Assembly (NCBI GenBank): GCA_937894515.1
Contig: CALCRH010000259.1
Coordinates: 6,554-70,553, forward strand
Source of the DNA: an uncultured Clostridia bacterium
GTDB taxonomy: Bacteria; Bacillota; Clostridia; Oscillospirales; Oscillospiraceae
Direction: 5' to 3'
Length of the DNA: 64,000 bases
Shown here: in pieces, positions 8,290 through 16,958 of the stretch
Position numbering within the stretch: the stretch's first letter is position 1
Layout of the letters: every line of letters starts with the position of its first letter
Notes under the pieces: model-generated
The model's input: only the letters and a program-made list of their open reading frames with translations
What the model was told of the DNA's origin: nothing
Databases searched by the model: none
Made by a program: the position numbers and the translations under genes

Positions 8290-9543
8290 ATGAATTGTAA
8301 ACGAATTCTGTCTATCCTTCTGCTGCTGTACCTGCTGCTTGCCACTGTTGGCTGCGGTAAGACACCGGCAGAAAAACTGGCAGATGAAAAAGAGACTGTT
8401 TCCCTGACTATATGGGTCTATCCCATGGGAAACTGTGAAAATCAAACAGCAGTTGACTTGATGCTGAAAGACTTTCGCAGCGAATATCCCTCTGTGACGT
8501 TGGACATTCGTTACCTCAGCGAAGAAAACGCCGACTTAGATGTCAGCAACGCCATCGAATGCGGCGAATGTCCGGATCTGCTCTTTGGCAGTCTGAGTCA
8601 GTTGCAGCATGCCCAGCGCCGCGGCGGTAAGGCTGTCGATCTTGCTCCGTTGTGCAAGGGAAACACCTACCGCGTGGTAAAAGATGCCTGTACAGAACGT
8701 AACGGTTCTGTCTATGCGCTCCCTGTTGTCATGGACGTGACCTGCATGGCCATCAACTACGAGATGTTCCGCGATGCCAATGCCCTGCAGTATATCGATG
8801 AGGTACACCACAGTTGGACCACGGAAGGTTTTTTGCAAGCGGTCGAGGCCTTGCGGGTGCTGAATCAGGTCCCGGACGTGTTGGCTTTGTATTGCGGCGG
8901 GCAAAATGGAGACCAGGGGACCCGCGCCTTGGTCAGCAATCTCTACGGCGGACGCTTTACCGATGATAATCATACCCGCTATACGTTAAACAGCGAAGAG
9001 AATATTCGGGCACTCACCACTTTACAGGGGCTGCGCGGCGTCATTTTTGACAAAGATATTACAGCTGACGATGAAGCTGTTCTTTTTGCTCAGGAACAGC
9101 TGGCCATGAGCCTGTGCTGGAATGCACAGAAGGAACTGCCGGAAAAGTTTACCGCCTTTCCCATGGCCTATCCCACCGAGGACGGTGCGGCAAAAATGCC
9201 CGGTGAGATTTGGGGCTTCGCCTGCTTTGATAACGGCGACATGGATAAGCGGGAGACTGCAAAAGTACTTCTGGCTGCTTTGAGTGAAACAGATGATGCC
9301 TACAACAAGCTGGTAGCACTCTGCGGCCACTATCCGGTAAGGCCGCTTGCAGGAATAGAAGCAGACGACTATGCCTCTTTTATCCCCATGATGGGCAGCT
9401 ATGACCTCTATACCCCCGGCTTCGCCGTTGCCCGCACCGAGTGGTATGAATTGTTGCAGCGGTTAGGCAGCGGCGATGATGTGACGTTGGAGGTGGAAAC
9501 CTTCTGTGCCAACGCCAACGCCGCGGCAAGAAATCTGAAATAA
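8290..9543 (+). CDS. Extracellular solute-binding lipoprotein (family 1, sugar/glycerol-phosphate type), orphan
   Basis: A 417-aa secreted lipoprotein. The N-terminus has MNCKRILS, a leucine-rich helix and a lipobox ending TVGC, giving a membrane-anchored mature protein. The body fits type-1 solute-binding proteins of ABC importers: LTIWVYPMG at the first strand, CGECPDLLFGS, then ALPVVMDVTCMAINYEMF near the hinge. The start at 8290 is supported by GGAGG seven bases upstream; the frame is open further upstream without a site. No permease or ATPase gene lies nearby, so the transporter must be encoded elsewhere or the protein is a sensor. It ends directly in a strong hairpin. Confidence 0.85.
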   Translation: MNCKRILSILLLLYLLLATVGCGKTPAEKLADEKETVSLTIWVYPMGNCENQTAVDLMLKDFRSEYPSVTLDIRYLSEENADLDVSNAIECGECPDLLFGSLSQLQHAQRRGGKAVDLAPLCKGNTYRVVKDACTERNGSVYALPVVMDVTCMAINYEMFRDANALQYIDEVHHSWTTEGFLQAVEALRVLNQVPDVLALYCGGQNGDQGTRALVSNLYGGRFTDDNHTRYTLNSEENIRALTTLQGLRGVIFDKDITADDEAVLFAQEQLAMSLCWNAQKELPEKFTAFPMAYPTEDGAAKMPGEIWGFACFDNGDMDKRETAKVLLAALSETDDAYNKLVALCGHYPVRPLAGIEADDYASFIPMMGSYDLYTPGFAVARTEWYELLQRLGSGDDVTLEVETFCANANAAARNLK

Positions 9544-9808
9544 AAAAATCGGAGCAAATGCTCCGATTTTTTTCAGCTTGTCAAAAAAGCCTCTGGCTTT
9601 TTTGACAAGCTGAAAAAGCACAGCATTTTGCATTCTGCAAAATGCGAAAAACGGCTGATTTCAGCCGTTTTTTGTGCTACTATTTCATTCGAGGCGGGCT
9701 TTTGCCCCCTCGAGCTCCCCCGCTACTCTATCATTCGTAAGCTTTCGCTTTTTGCTTCAAGTTTTTTGACAGTCTGAAAAAAATCGGAGCAAATGCTCCG
9801 ATTTTTTT
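9542..9808. repeat. Hairpin array with 50-bp inverted-repeat ends (terminators or MITE-like element)
   Basis: The left end (9542-9591) and right end (9759-9808) are inverted copies matching at 45 of 50 positions. Both carry the perfect hairpin ATCGGAGC/GCTCCGAT flanked by A/T runs. Further perfect hairpins lie between them: 9574-9612 (18-bp arms), 9623-9645 (10-bp arms) and 9647-9672. The outer hairpins can terminate the convergent genes ending at 9543 and 9807. The inner ones are not needed for that. The inverted arrangement resembles a non-autonomous miniature element or a structured RNA repeat. No open reading frame lies inside. Confidence 0.7.
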
Positions 9809-11198
9809 ATTCCGCTTCAAAGACAGCCTTACAGCCCTTGTATGTCATGTAGCAGTCCAGCTTGGACACCACCTCAAAGGGTGCGTGCATACTCAAAACC
9901 GGCACACCCGCGTCCAGCGTGGCGATGTTGCGGTTGGCCATATACTGAGCCACCGTGCCGCCGCCGCCGATGTCCACCTTGCCCAGCTCCGCGATCTGCC
10001 AGATCACAGCGGCATCGTCCATCACACGGCGAACATAAGCCACGGTTTCGGCGCCGGCATCGCTGGCGCCGGATTTGCCCCGGGCGCCGGTGTATTTGCA
10101 AAAGCCGATGCCGTGGTTGAGATAGGCGGCGTTCTTCTTTTCAAATACCTCTGCAAAGTTGGGGTCAAATGCCGCCGTCACATCGGCACTGAGACAGAAC
10201 GCATTTTCATAGCACTCCCGCAGCAGGACGTTCTGCCCATCGCACAGGTCGTTTATGAAGGTATCAAAGCCGGCGCTCTGCATACCGGTAACACCCATGG
10301 AGCCGATCTCCTCTTTGTCTGCCAGCATGCACACGGCGGTCTTTTCCGGCGTACCGATATCCAGAATGGCCTGTAACGCCGCATAGCCGCACACCCGGTC
10401 GTCGTGGCCGTAAGCGCCGATCATGCTGCCGTCAATGCCGATGTCGGTCACATCCAGCGCCGGGACACATTCCAGCTCTGCGGAGGTAAAGTCGTCCTCG
10501 GTGATGCCGTACTTCTCATTCAGCTTTTCCATCACGGTCAGCTTTACCCGGTCGCTGTCCTCGCCGCAGACAGGGCGGGAACCCAGCAGGATATTCAGAC
10601 TCTCGGCGGGAATGGCCTCGGACAGGGGCTTCTTGCCCTGCTCGGCACCCAGATGGGGCAGCAGATCGGTGATGACAAACTTGGGTTCGCTTCCCTCGCC
10701 CAACGCCACGTTCACCACGGTGCCGTCCTTCAGCGCCACCACGCCGTACAGCGCCAGGGGCAGGGTCACCCACTGGTACTTGCGGATACCGCCGTAGTAA
10801 TGGGTCTTAAAATACGCCAGCTCGTTGTCTTCATACAGGGGATTGGGCTTGAGGTCAAGGCGCGGAGAATCGATATGTGCCGCAGCGATCTGGCAGCCCT
10901 CGGACAGGGGGCGCTTGCCGATCACCGCCAGCATCACGCTCTTGCCCCGGTTGCAGGAATACACCTTATCGCCGCTTTGGAGCGCCATGCCGCGCTTATA
11001 CGGCACAAAGCCGTGCTTTTCCGCCAGTTCCACGGTCAAAGCCGCACAGAGCCGTTCGGTCTTGCCCTTTTGCAGAAAATCCATGTATTTGGCGCAGTAA
11101 TCTGCCATAGCCATTTCTTCGGCGGCGGGCATACGGTCATAGCCGTTCTTGTTGGAAGCAAAGACTTTTTCCTTGCGCGCTTTCAGTTCTTCATTCAT
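9807..11198 (-). CDS. M18-family zinc aminopeptidase
   Basis: A 463-aa cytosolic metallopeptidase of the M18 (aspartyl aminopeptidase-like) family, which removes N-terminal residues from peptides and forms large tetrahedral complexes. Landmarks are AAHIDSPRLDLKPNP with the first metal-ligand histidine, GAYGHDDRVCGYAA with the bridging Asp, LADKEEIGSMG with the catalytic and ligand Glu pair, and a C-terminal SMHAPFEV histidine. The ATG at 11198 overlaps the stop of the upstream fusion gene (ATGA) and has AAGGAGGAG before it. It is the last gene of an eight-gene operon and ends at a hairpin. Confidence 0.93.
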   Translation of the reverse strand: MNEELKARKEKVFASNKNGYDRMPAAEEMAMADYCAKYMDFLQKGKTERLCAALTVELAEKHGFVPYKRGMALQSGDKVYSCNRGKSVMLAVIGKRPLSEGCQIAAAHIDSPRLDLKPNPLYEDNELAYFKTHYYGGIRKYQWVTLPLALYGVVALKDGTVVNVALGEGSEPKFVITDLLPHLGAEQGKKPLSEAIPAESLNILLGSRPVCGEDSDRVKLTVMEKLNEKYGITEDDFTSAELECVPALDVTDIGIDGSMIGAYGHDDRVCGYAALQAILDIGTPEKTAVCMLADKEEIGSMGVTGMQSAGFDTFINDLCDGQNVLLRECYENAFCLSADVTAAFDPNFAEVFEKKNAAYLNHGIGFCKYTGARGKSGASDAGAETVAYVRRVMDDAAVIWQIAELGKVDIGGGGTVAQYMANRNIATLDAGVPVLSMHAPFEVVSKLDCYMTYKGCKAVFEAE

Positions 11199-12826
11199 AG
11201 GGAATTCTCCTCCTTGCATAGCATCAGAAGCGTGGCGTAGGCCACCTCCTCGAAAGCCGAGAGCGTCCCGGCATTGTTGACCAAAGTATCCGTGCAGTTC
11301 TCCCGATAAAAACTGTCATCTTTCTGTGCCTCTACCCGAAGCCGCGCATATTCCTCCGGGATCTTGTCCCGGGCCATGATGCGCTTGATTCGATCCTCTT
11401 TCGGTGCCAGCACGGCAACCGTGCGCTTGCACAGCTTATAAAGACCTGACTCGATCAGGTTGATAGCGTCCACAGCGATAATGGGGGCCATACCGTATGC
11501 CGTCATGCGGCGCTCAAGCTCCCGTGGCAAAAATTCATAGATAATGCCGTTCAGCTTTTGAAGCTGCATCGGATCACCGAATACGATCTGCCCCAGCTTC
11601 TGGCGGTTGAGGCCGTTTTCATCAAACACATCTCCAAAGGTATCCATCAGCGCCTGCCGCAATTCGGGATCGGTTTTCAGCAGTTCGTGGTAAATGGCAT
11701 CGCAGTCCAGTACGGCGCCGCCCAATTTTTTCACCGCATTGAGGGCACTGGTTTTCCCCGCACCGGTAGGACCGGTAATCCCCACGATCAACGGCTCGCC
11801 CATGTCAATCACATGGAAGCCGGCCGCTTTTTTCAGCCGATTGCCTATCGCCAGTCCCAGTCCCAAACTATCGGGGCATTGGGAATAGATCTTTTCCGCA
11901 TCGGTGCTGTCAAAGGCTCGCAGCGCATAGAACACGTTCCGCGCCTGGGCAGTTTTATCCTGCATGGATCCCAGACATTGGACAACAAATCCCTGAAACA
12001 AAGGCGCAAATTCATCAAAGCAAATCACGCCGGTCTTGCTGTCCAGCCGGCCGGCAATATAGCTGGCAGAGCGCATGGGATTGCCTGTTACCACGGTAAG
12101 CGGCGCTTTCGGTGCGTAATGGCGATAGGCCATACCGGGCGCATGGGGTTTTTCTCCCTCGGCCAGTTTTTCCGTTACCGCCTTGTCCACGGCTACTTCG
12201 CCCAAAACGCTCTCCAGTTCCTCCAGCGCCAGTCCGCCGGGACGGAGCAGGCGGGGCGGAGTCACAGTCAGGTCAATGATGGTACTCTCCACGCCTACGC
12301 GGCAAGCACCACCATCCACAATGCCATCGATCCTGCCGTCCATGTCCTCTTTCATGTCGGCAGCATTGGTGGGGCTGGGGCGCCCTGAAAGATTGCCGCT
12401 GGGTGCGGCAATGGGTACACCGGCAGCGGCAATAATGGCCTGGGTCATCGGGTGGTCCGGGCAGCGGATGCCAACCGTCTCCAATCCCCCTGTGGTACGC
12501 AGCGGCACGATCTCCCGCCGCGGCAGGATCATGGTCAGCGGCCCCGGCCAGAACATAGAGGCCAGAAGATAGGCCGTTTCCGGCACATCACGGCAGTATC
12601 TGTCGATCCAGGCAATGTCGTTTGGCACATGGATAATCAGCGGGTTGTCCTGGGGACGGCCTTTGGCCTCAAAAATATGCCGTACTGCCTCTTCGTCCAA
12701 AGCGTTTGCACCCAGACCGTACACCGTCTCCGTGGGTATGCCGAGAAGACCGCCGCGTTTGATGATCGCGGCAGCCTCTTGGATCGCATATTTTTCTTTT
12801 TCCGGATAAAAAATTTTGGTTTGCAA
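11195..12826 (-). CDS. Fusion of threonylcarbamoyl-AMP synthase (Sua5/TsaC) and dephospho-CoA kinase (CoaE)
   Basis: A 543-aa two-enzyme polypeptide. Residues 1 to about 345 are Sua5-type: KRGGLLGIPTETVYGLGANA, the KGRPQDNPL loop and IAAPSGNLSGRPSPT, plus the C-terminal Sua5 domain after HAPGMAYRHYAPK. It makes threonylcarbamoyl-AMP for t6A37 of tRNA. Residues from about 349 are CoaE: VGITGPTGAGKTS (P-loop), DCDAIYHELL and VDAINLIESGL; it phosphorylates dephospho-CoA, the last step of CoA synthesis. No frameshift or stop separates them. It follows the LUD gene after 16 bases. TsaB and TsaE of the same t6A pathway are encoded 8-9 kb away. The biological reason for the fusion is unknown. Confidence 0.92.
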   Translation of the reverse strand: MQTKIFYPEKEKYAIQEAAAIIKRGGLLGIPTETVYGLGANALDEEAVRHIFEAKGRPQDNPLIIHVPNDIAWIDRYCRDVPETAYLLASMFWPGPLTMILPRREIVPLRTTGGLETVGIRCPDHPMTQAIIAAAGVPIAAPSGNLSGRPSPTNAADMKEDMDGRIDGIVDGGACRVGVESTIIDLTVTPPRLLRPGGLALEELESVLGEVAVDKAVTEKLAEGEKPHAPGMAYRHYAPKAPLTVVTGNPMRSASYIAGRLDSKTGVICFDEFAPLFQGFVVQCLGSMQDKTAQARNVFYALRAFDSTDAEKIYSQCPDSLGLGLAIGNRLKKAAGFHVIDMGEPLIVGITGPTGAGKTSALNAVKKLGGAVLDCDAIYHELLKTDPELRQALMDTFGDVFDENGLNRQKLGQIVFGDPMQLQKLNGIIYEFLPRELERRMTAYGMAPIIAVDAINLIESGLYKLCKRTVAVLAPKEDRIKRIMARDKIPEEYARLRVEAQKDDSFYRENCTDTLVNNAGTLSAFEEVAYATLLMLCKEENSL

Positions 12827-12842
12827 TTTCAGGTCTTCTTTC

Positions 12843-13481
12843 TTAAAAGCCTAAATCCTCGCCCACCAGCACGACCTTGATCCGGCCGGCAGGGCGGACG
12901 CCCCGGGTGATAACGATCTGATTACAGATACAGTCGGGGCTGACACAGTCGGCACATTGTCCGGTCACGCTGCAAGGCGTCTTGCCGTCAAAGCGCTGGG
13001 CGTTCATGGGGGCAGCAATATGCCGTGCCCGCGAGATCGCAGCATCCAGATCGGGTGCCACCTTGTTCATACCGGCCACCACCACGACGCTCTTGGGGCC
13101 ATAGCACAGAGCGGCTACGCGATTTGCTGCGCCGTCAATATTCACCAGCTCGCCGGTTTCGGCAATGGCATTGGCAGACATCAAAAAAGTACCGCAGAAC
13201 AGGGACTGACGCATGATCGCATCGCGCTCTTCCGGCGTTTTGGCGGTGTCGCGGTCGACAAGCTTCTGGCCGCGCTTTTTCAGCAATTCCTTGATGCCAA
13301 GCTGATTGACGGTCATGGTACCGCCCCAGGACACGGTGTCCTCCGGCGGGATCAGTTCCAGTACCTTTTGGGCAGCTTCCTCTGCCGTAGAGCAGTAGTA
13401 GGCTTCCATACGGCGGCGGCGAATGGCCTCTGCCACTTTTGGTCCCGCCTTATCATACATTTTCTTTGTCCATTCCAACAT
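12843..13481 (-). CDS. LUD-domain protein (lactate-utilisation/DUF162-like)
   Basis: A 212-aa LUD (LutC/LutB C-terminal-like) protein. Motifs include EDTVSWGGTMTVNQLGI, LMSANAIAETGELVNIDG, VAALCYGPKSVVVVAGMNKV and a C-terminal cysteine group CADCVSPDCICN. In LutABC this fold takes part in iron-sulfur L-lactate dehydrogenase, but stand-alone LUD proteins like this have no assigned reaction. It has an AAAGGAGGAG site and sits 15 bases after prfA within the operon. No lutA or lutB neighbour is present. Confidence 0.85.
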   Translation of the reverse strand: MLEWTKKMYDKAGPKVAEAIRRRRMEAYYCSTAEEAAQKVLELIPPEDTVSWGGTMTVNQLGIKELLKKRGQKLVDRDTAKTPEERDAIMRQSLFCGTFLMSANAIAETGELVNIDGAANRVAALCYGPKSVVVVAGMNKVAPDLDAAISRARHIAAPMNAQRFDGKTPCSVTGQCADCVSPDCICNQIVITRGVRPAGRIKVVLVGEDLGF

Positions 13482-13496
13482 AGCTATGCTCCTCCT

Positions 13497-14564
13497 TTAT
13501 TTGTTTTCGTTGTCCAAAAGCTGCGCTTGTTCGGCAAGCGTCAGCGCATCAATAATGCTATCCATATCACCGTCTAAAAAAGAAGTAACGGCCATGGATT
13601 TGTTCTCGCCGCTCAAACGGTGATCCACCACGATCTTCTCCTGAAATCGATAGGTGCGGATTTTTTCGGATCGTTCACCGCCGCCGATCTGCAGCTTTCG
13701 GCGCCGGGCATATTCCGCATCCTGTCTGGCCCGTTCCGCTTCATTCAGTCGACTGCGCAGGATTTTCATAGCGCGATCCTTGTTCTTATACTGGCTGCGC
13801 TCATCCTGACATTCTACCACCATGCCCGTGGGCAGGTGGGTAATGCGAATGGCGGACTCCGTCTTGTTCACGTGCTGGCCGCCGGCGCCGGAGGAATGGT
13901 AGGTGTCAATCTTCAAGTCCTTGGGGTCGATGACAAACTCCACTTCCTCCACCTCCGGCATCACCGCAACGGTAGCGGTGGAGGTGTGGATCCGTCCGGC
14001 GCTCTCGGTCTCCGGCACCCGTTTGACACAATGGGTGCCGGCTTCAAATTTCAAGCGCGACCATACGCCGATTCCCTCGACTATGGCCACCGCTTCTTTT
14101 ACGCCGCCCAGCTCCGTCAAGCTTGCGCTGACCACGTCAAACGCAAAGCCCCGCTTTTGGGCATACATACGGTACATTCGCAGAAGATCGGAGGCAAACA
14201 AGGCGCCTTCTTCTCCGCCTACACCGGCACGGATCTCCAGCACGGCAGAGCGCTCGTCATCGGGATCCTTGGGCAGCAGCAACAGCTGTAATCGTTCCCA
14301 GAGTGCGGTCTGCTGGGCCTTTGCCGCGGACAGTTCCTCCTGAGCCAGGGCACGCATTTCAGCATCGTTCATCAGTGCTTTGGCGTCCTCTTCTGCCTGT
14401 TGGGCGGCAAGATAGGCGCGGTAGGTCTCCGACACCTCTGCAAGCTCTCGCTGCTGTTGCTGTAATCGCGTTAACTCCCTGTGGTCTGCATAGGCTTTCG
14501 GATCATTCAGCCGTTCGCAGATCTCCGCATATCGCTGCTCAATTTTGGCAAGCTTATCCAGCAT
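13497..14564 (-). CDS. prfA: Peptide chain release factor 1
   Basis: RF1 of 355 aa, reading UAA/UAG stop codons and triggering peptidyl-tRNA hydrolysis. The GGQ loop (SSGAGGQHVNKTESA) is intact. The stop-codon reading tripeptide region reads RVPETESAGRIHTS, that is P-E-T where many RF1 have P-A-T or P-V-T. The usual HRVQRVP is HCVKRVP. I chose the ATG at 14564 (MLDKLAKIEQRY) with GGAG upstream; it overlaps the flavodoxin end by 11 bases. The gene is the fifth in the ddl operon. Confidence 0.95.
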   Translation of the reverse strand: MLDKLAKIEQRYAEICERLNDPKAYADHRELTRLQQQQRELAEVSETYRAYLAAQQAEEDAKALMNDAEMRALAQEELSAAKAQQTALWERLQLLLLPKDPDDERSAVLEIRAGVGGEEGALFASDLLRMYRMYAQKRGFAFDVVSASLTELGGVKEAVAIVEGIGVWSRLKFEAGTHCVKRVPETESAGRIHTSTATVAVMPEVEEVEFVIDPKDLKIDTYHSSGAGGQHVNKTESAIRITHLPTGMVVECQDERSQYKNKDRAMKILRSRLNEAERARQDAEYARRRKLQIGGGERSEKIRTYRFQEKIVVDHRLSGENKSMAVTSFLDGDMDSIIDALTLAEQAQLLDNENK

Positions 14565-15051
14565 CGTTCTGCTCCATATAGCGCTGCACATCGCCCACAA
14601 ACTGATCCCGCCAGAAATCATAGCCCTCGCTTTCCGGCTTCAGTGACACGCCGAGGATGTGCTTTTCCTTTGTGTAGAGATCCATCTGGGTATAGACCGC
14701 ATCACAGCGGCGGTTGCCGCTTCTTGTCAGAACATAGGCCACCTTGTGCATTTCCAGCCCGCGGCGTTTGAGAAGCCCCCGTATGGGACTTGCGCAGCGT
14801 CCTGCCCAAACAGGCGTACCCACAATCACCAGCTTATACTCCTCGATGGGCTTCTGCGTTTCAAAGGGACGCAGCGGATGGGTGGATTTTCGCATGGCAT
14901 CCATACCGCAGTGGATATAACCGCGCCAGCCGTCACGGTTCTGCTCATCGCTGATGGCCACCACCTCGGCATCTAACGCAAATGCAATCTCTTTCATGGC
15001 GCGGCGTGTATTCCCGGTTCTGGAATAATAAAGGCAAAGAATATCGCTCAT
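14554..15051 (-). CDS. Flavodoxin-like protein
   Basis: A 165-aa flavodoxin-fold protein. The N-terminal phosphate-binding loop is YYSRTGNTRRAMKEIA, and a second FMN loop is visible at IVGTPVWAGRCASPIRGLL. It probably carries FMN and acts as a low-potential electron carrier or quinone-reductase-like enzyme; the partner is unknown. Its start overlaps the ABC-F stop by four bases and its end overlaps prfA, so translation is likely coupled in the operon. Confidence 0.85.
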   Translation of the reverse strand: MSDILCLYYSRTGNTRRAMKEIAFALDAEVVAISDEQNRDGWRGYIHCGMDAMRKSTHPLRPFETQKPIEEYKLVIVGTPVWAGRCASPIRGLLKRRGLEMHKVAYVLTRSGNRRCDAVYTQMDLYTKEKHILGVSLKPESEGYDFWRDQFVGDVQRYMEQNDAG

Positions 15052-16958
15052 ACTATCGTCTCCTGTTCTTCAACTTGTTGGCAAAGGACTTCCCAGCGTT
15101 CCATTTCCACAGTCAGTTGTTCCTCTAACCGTGTAATCTTACTGTAAATCTCTCCTACTTGATCCGCATCGCTGCCACAGTCCGCCATGGCATCGTTGAG
15201 TTTGGCAATTTCCGCTTCCAGTGAGGCAATCGCACTCTCGCAAATCGTCAGCTTCTTTCGTGCTGCCTGCTGCATACGATTGCCGCGGCCGGTACGGGTA
15301 TCGCCCTTTTTTGCCGGCGTATTTACAGTCGTCTGCTCTGTCGTTTCTGCCGCTTTTACCCTGCGATACTGGTCAAAGCCCATGGGGTAGTCGGTAATCG
15401 TCCCGTTCTCCAGTTCCCATATCCGGGTGGCAAAGCGTTGGATAAAATAGCGGTCATGGCTGACAAAGAGCAGCGTTCCGTCAAATGCCTCCACCGCTTC
15501 TTCGATCCATTCCCGGCTGTCAATGTCCAAATGGTTGGTGGGCTCATCGAGAATGAGAAAATTGATCTCCTCATCCATCAGCATACACAGCCGCAGGCGG
15601 CTGAGCTCACCGCCGGACAGCACGCTGACGCTCTTGAACACGTCCTCCCCGGTAAAGTCGTAGGCCGCCAGACGGTTCCGCGCTGAGGTGGCAGTCATAC
15701 CCTTCTTTTCGTAGCACATGGTGTCCACCATACTGCGCTCCGGGTGGGCAAAATCAATGATCTGCTGTAAGTAGGCTGTGCGGATGCTGGGTCCCTTGCG
15801 GATCGAACCGCTGTCCAAGGTCTCGCAGCCCATGATCATGTTCAGAAGTGTGGTCTTTCCGGTTCCGTTTTCTCCCAGCAGGGCAATCCGTTCTCCCGGC
15901 TCAATCCGGAGATAGACCTCATCAAACAGTTTTCGCGTATCAAAGGACTTGCTGACGCCCTTGATCTGTAATACCTCATCGCCCCGAAACTCCCGGCTGG
16001 CAAATCGCGCATCCATCTTCTTTGCTTTGGTTGGCTTTTCCGTCTTACGCATCCGCTCAATTCGCCGCTCCATGGAGATGGCACGGCGATAGGTCTTGTC
16101 CAAGCCTTTAAAGGCGAACATCCGCAGTTGTTCGGCAGACTTCTCCAGCTGAGAGATCTTAGCCTGTTCCTTTTCGTACTGCTTCAGCTGTTCCTGATAG
16201 CGCCGTTCCTTTTCGATGGCATAAAAGCTGTAATTCCCGGCATAAAATGCCGCCTTTCCATCTGCGATCTCAATGATGCGATTCACGGTGCGATCCAGGA
16301 AATAGCGGTCATGGGAAATGGCAATGATGGTACCGCGGAACTTTTCCAAATAGGACTCCAGCCACTCCGTTGCCTGTAAATCCAGGTGGTTGGTCGGCTC
16401 GTCCAGCAGCAAAATATCCGTGTCTTCCAAAATCAGTCTGCCCAGATTGACCCGCGTCTTTTCTCCGCCGGACAGGCTGTCAAACATCTGCTGCCGCATG
16501 GCAGAACTGATATTCAGGCCGTTGGCCACCTTGTTCACCGCGGTGTCGGTATCGTAGCCGCCCAAGCCCTCAAATCGCGCTGCCAAATCGCCATAACGCT
16601 TGAGAGTCTCTTCCTCGGTGTCACCCTGCGCCATTTTTCCGGCCAGCCGCTCCATCTCATTGCGCAGAGTATCCATTCGGGCAAAAGCACTGCACAGCAC
16701 GTCCTCCACGGTATAGCCCGCCGGATAGACCGGAATCTGTGAAATCAAGCCCAAACGGCAGCCGGAGGCAATTACGATCTCTCCGCTGTCGTAGTCCAGT
16801 TCGCCGGTCAAAATCTTAAACAGCGTGGTTTTCCCGGCGCCGTTTCGGCCCAAAAGGCCTACCCGCTCGCCGGTGTTGATCTGGAACGTCAAGCCATCCA
16901 ATATTCTCTTTTCCAAATCGAAGGACTTTACCAGATCCCGTACGCTGACATCAATCAC
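15048..16958 (-). CDS. ABC-F family ATPase (ribosome-associated type)
   Basis: A 636-aa soluble protein with two ABC ATPase domains and no membrane segments. Walker A motifs are GRNGAGKTT and GENGTGKTT; signatures are SLSGGEKTRVNLG and VLSGGELSRLRLC; both Walker B motifs end in DEPTNHLD, diagnostic for ABC-F. A linker helix separates the domains, and a lysine/glutamate-rich coiled coil (about 560-630) follows, as in Uup/YfmR-like proteins. These factors rescue or remodel stalled ribosomes; some give antibiotic protection. The start codon is GTG at 16958, overlapping the murF end by eight bases. Confidence 0.92.
   Translation of the reverse strand: MIDVSVRDLVKSFDLEKRILDGLTFQINTGERVGLLGRNGAGKTTLFKILTGELDYDSGEIVIASGCRLGLISQIPVYPAGYTVEDVLCSAFARMDTLRNEMERLAGKMAQGDTEEETLKRYGDLAARFEGLGGYDTDTAVNKVANGLNISSAMRQQMFDSLSGGEKTRVNLGRLILEDTDILLLDEPTNHLDLQATEWLESYLEKFRGTIIAISHDRYFLDRTVNRIIEIADGKAAFYAGNYSFYAIEKERRYQEQLKQYEKEQAKISQLEKSAEQLRMFAFKGLDKTYRRAISMERRIERMRKTEKPTKAKKMDARFASREFRGDEVLQIKGVSKSFDTRKLFDEVYLRIEPGERIALLGENGTGKTTLLNMIMGCETLDSGSIRKGPSIRTAYLQQIIDFAHPERSMVDTMCYEKKGMTATSARNRLAAYDFTGEDVFKSVSVLSGGELSRLRLCMLMDEEINFLILDEPTNHLDIDSREWIEEAVEAFDGTLLFVSHDRYFIQRFATRIWELENGTITDYPMGFDQYRRVKAAETTEQTTVNTPAKKGDTRTGRGNRMQQAARKKLTICESAIASLEAEIAKLNDAMADCGSDADQVGEIYSKITRLEEQLTVEMERWEVLCQQVEEQETIV

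Noticed and set aside
9542..9808. CRISPR-like repeat structure
   Set aside because: The repeated units are inverted, not direct, and no regular spacers exist.
14000..14060. Unusual stop-codon recognition tripeptide P-E-T in RF1
   Set aside because: The position is variable in the family and the surrounding motifs are normal, so it does not justify a recoding claim.
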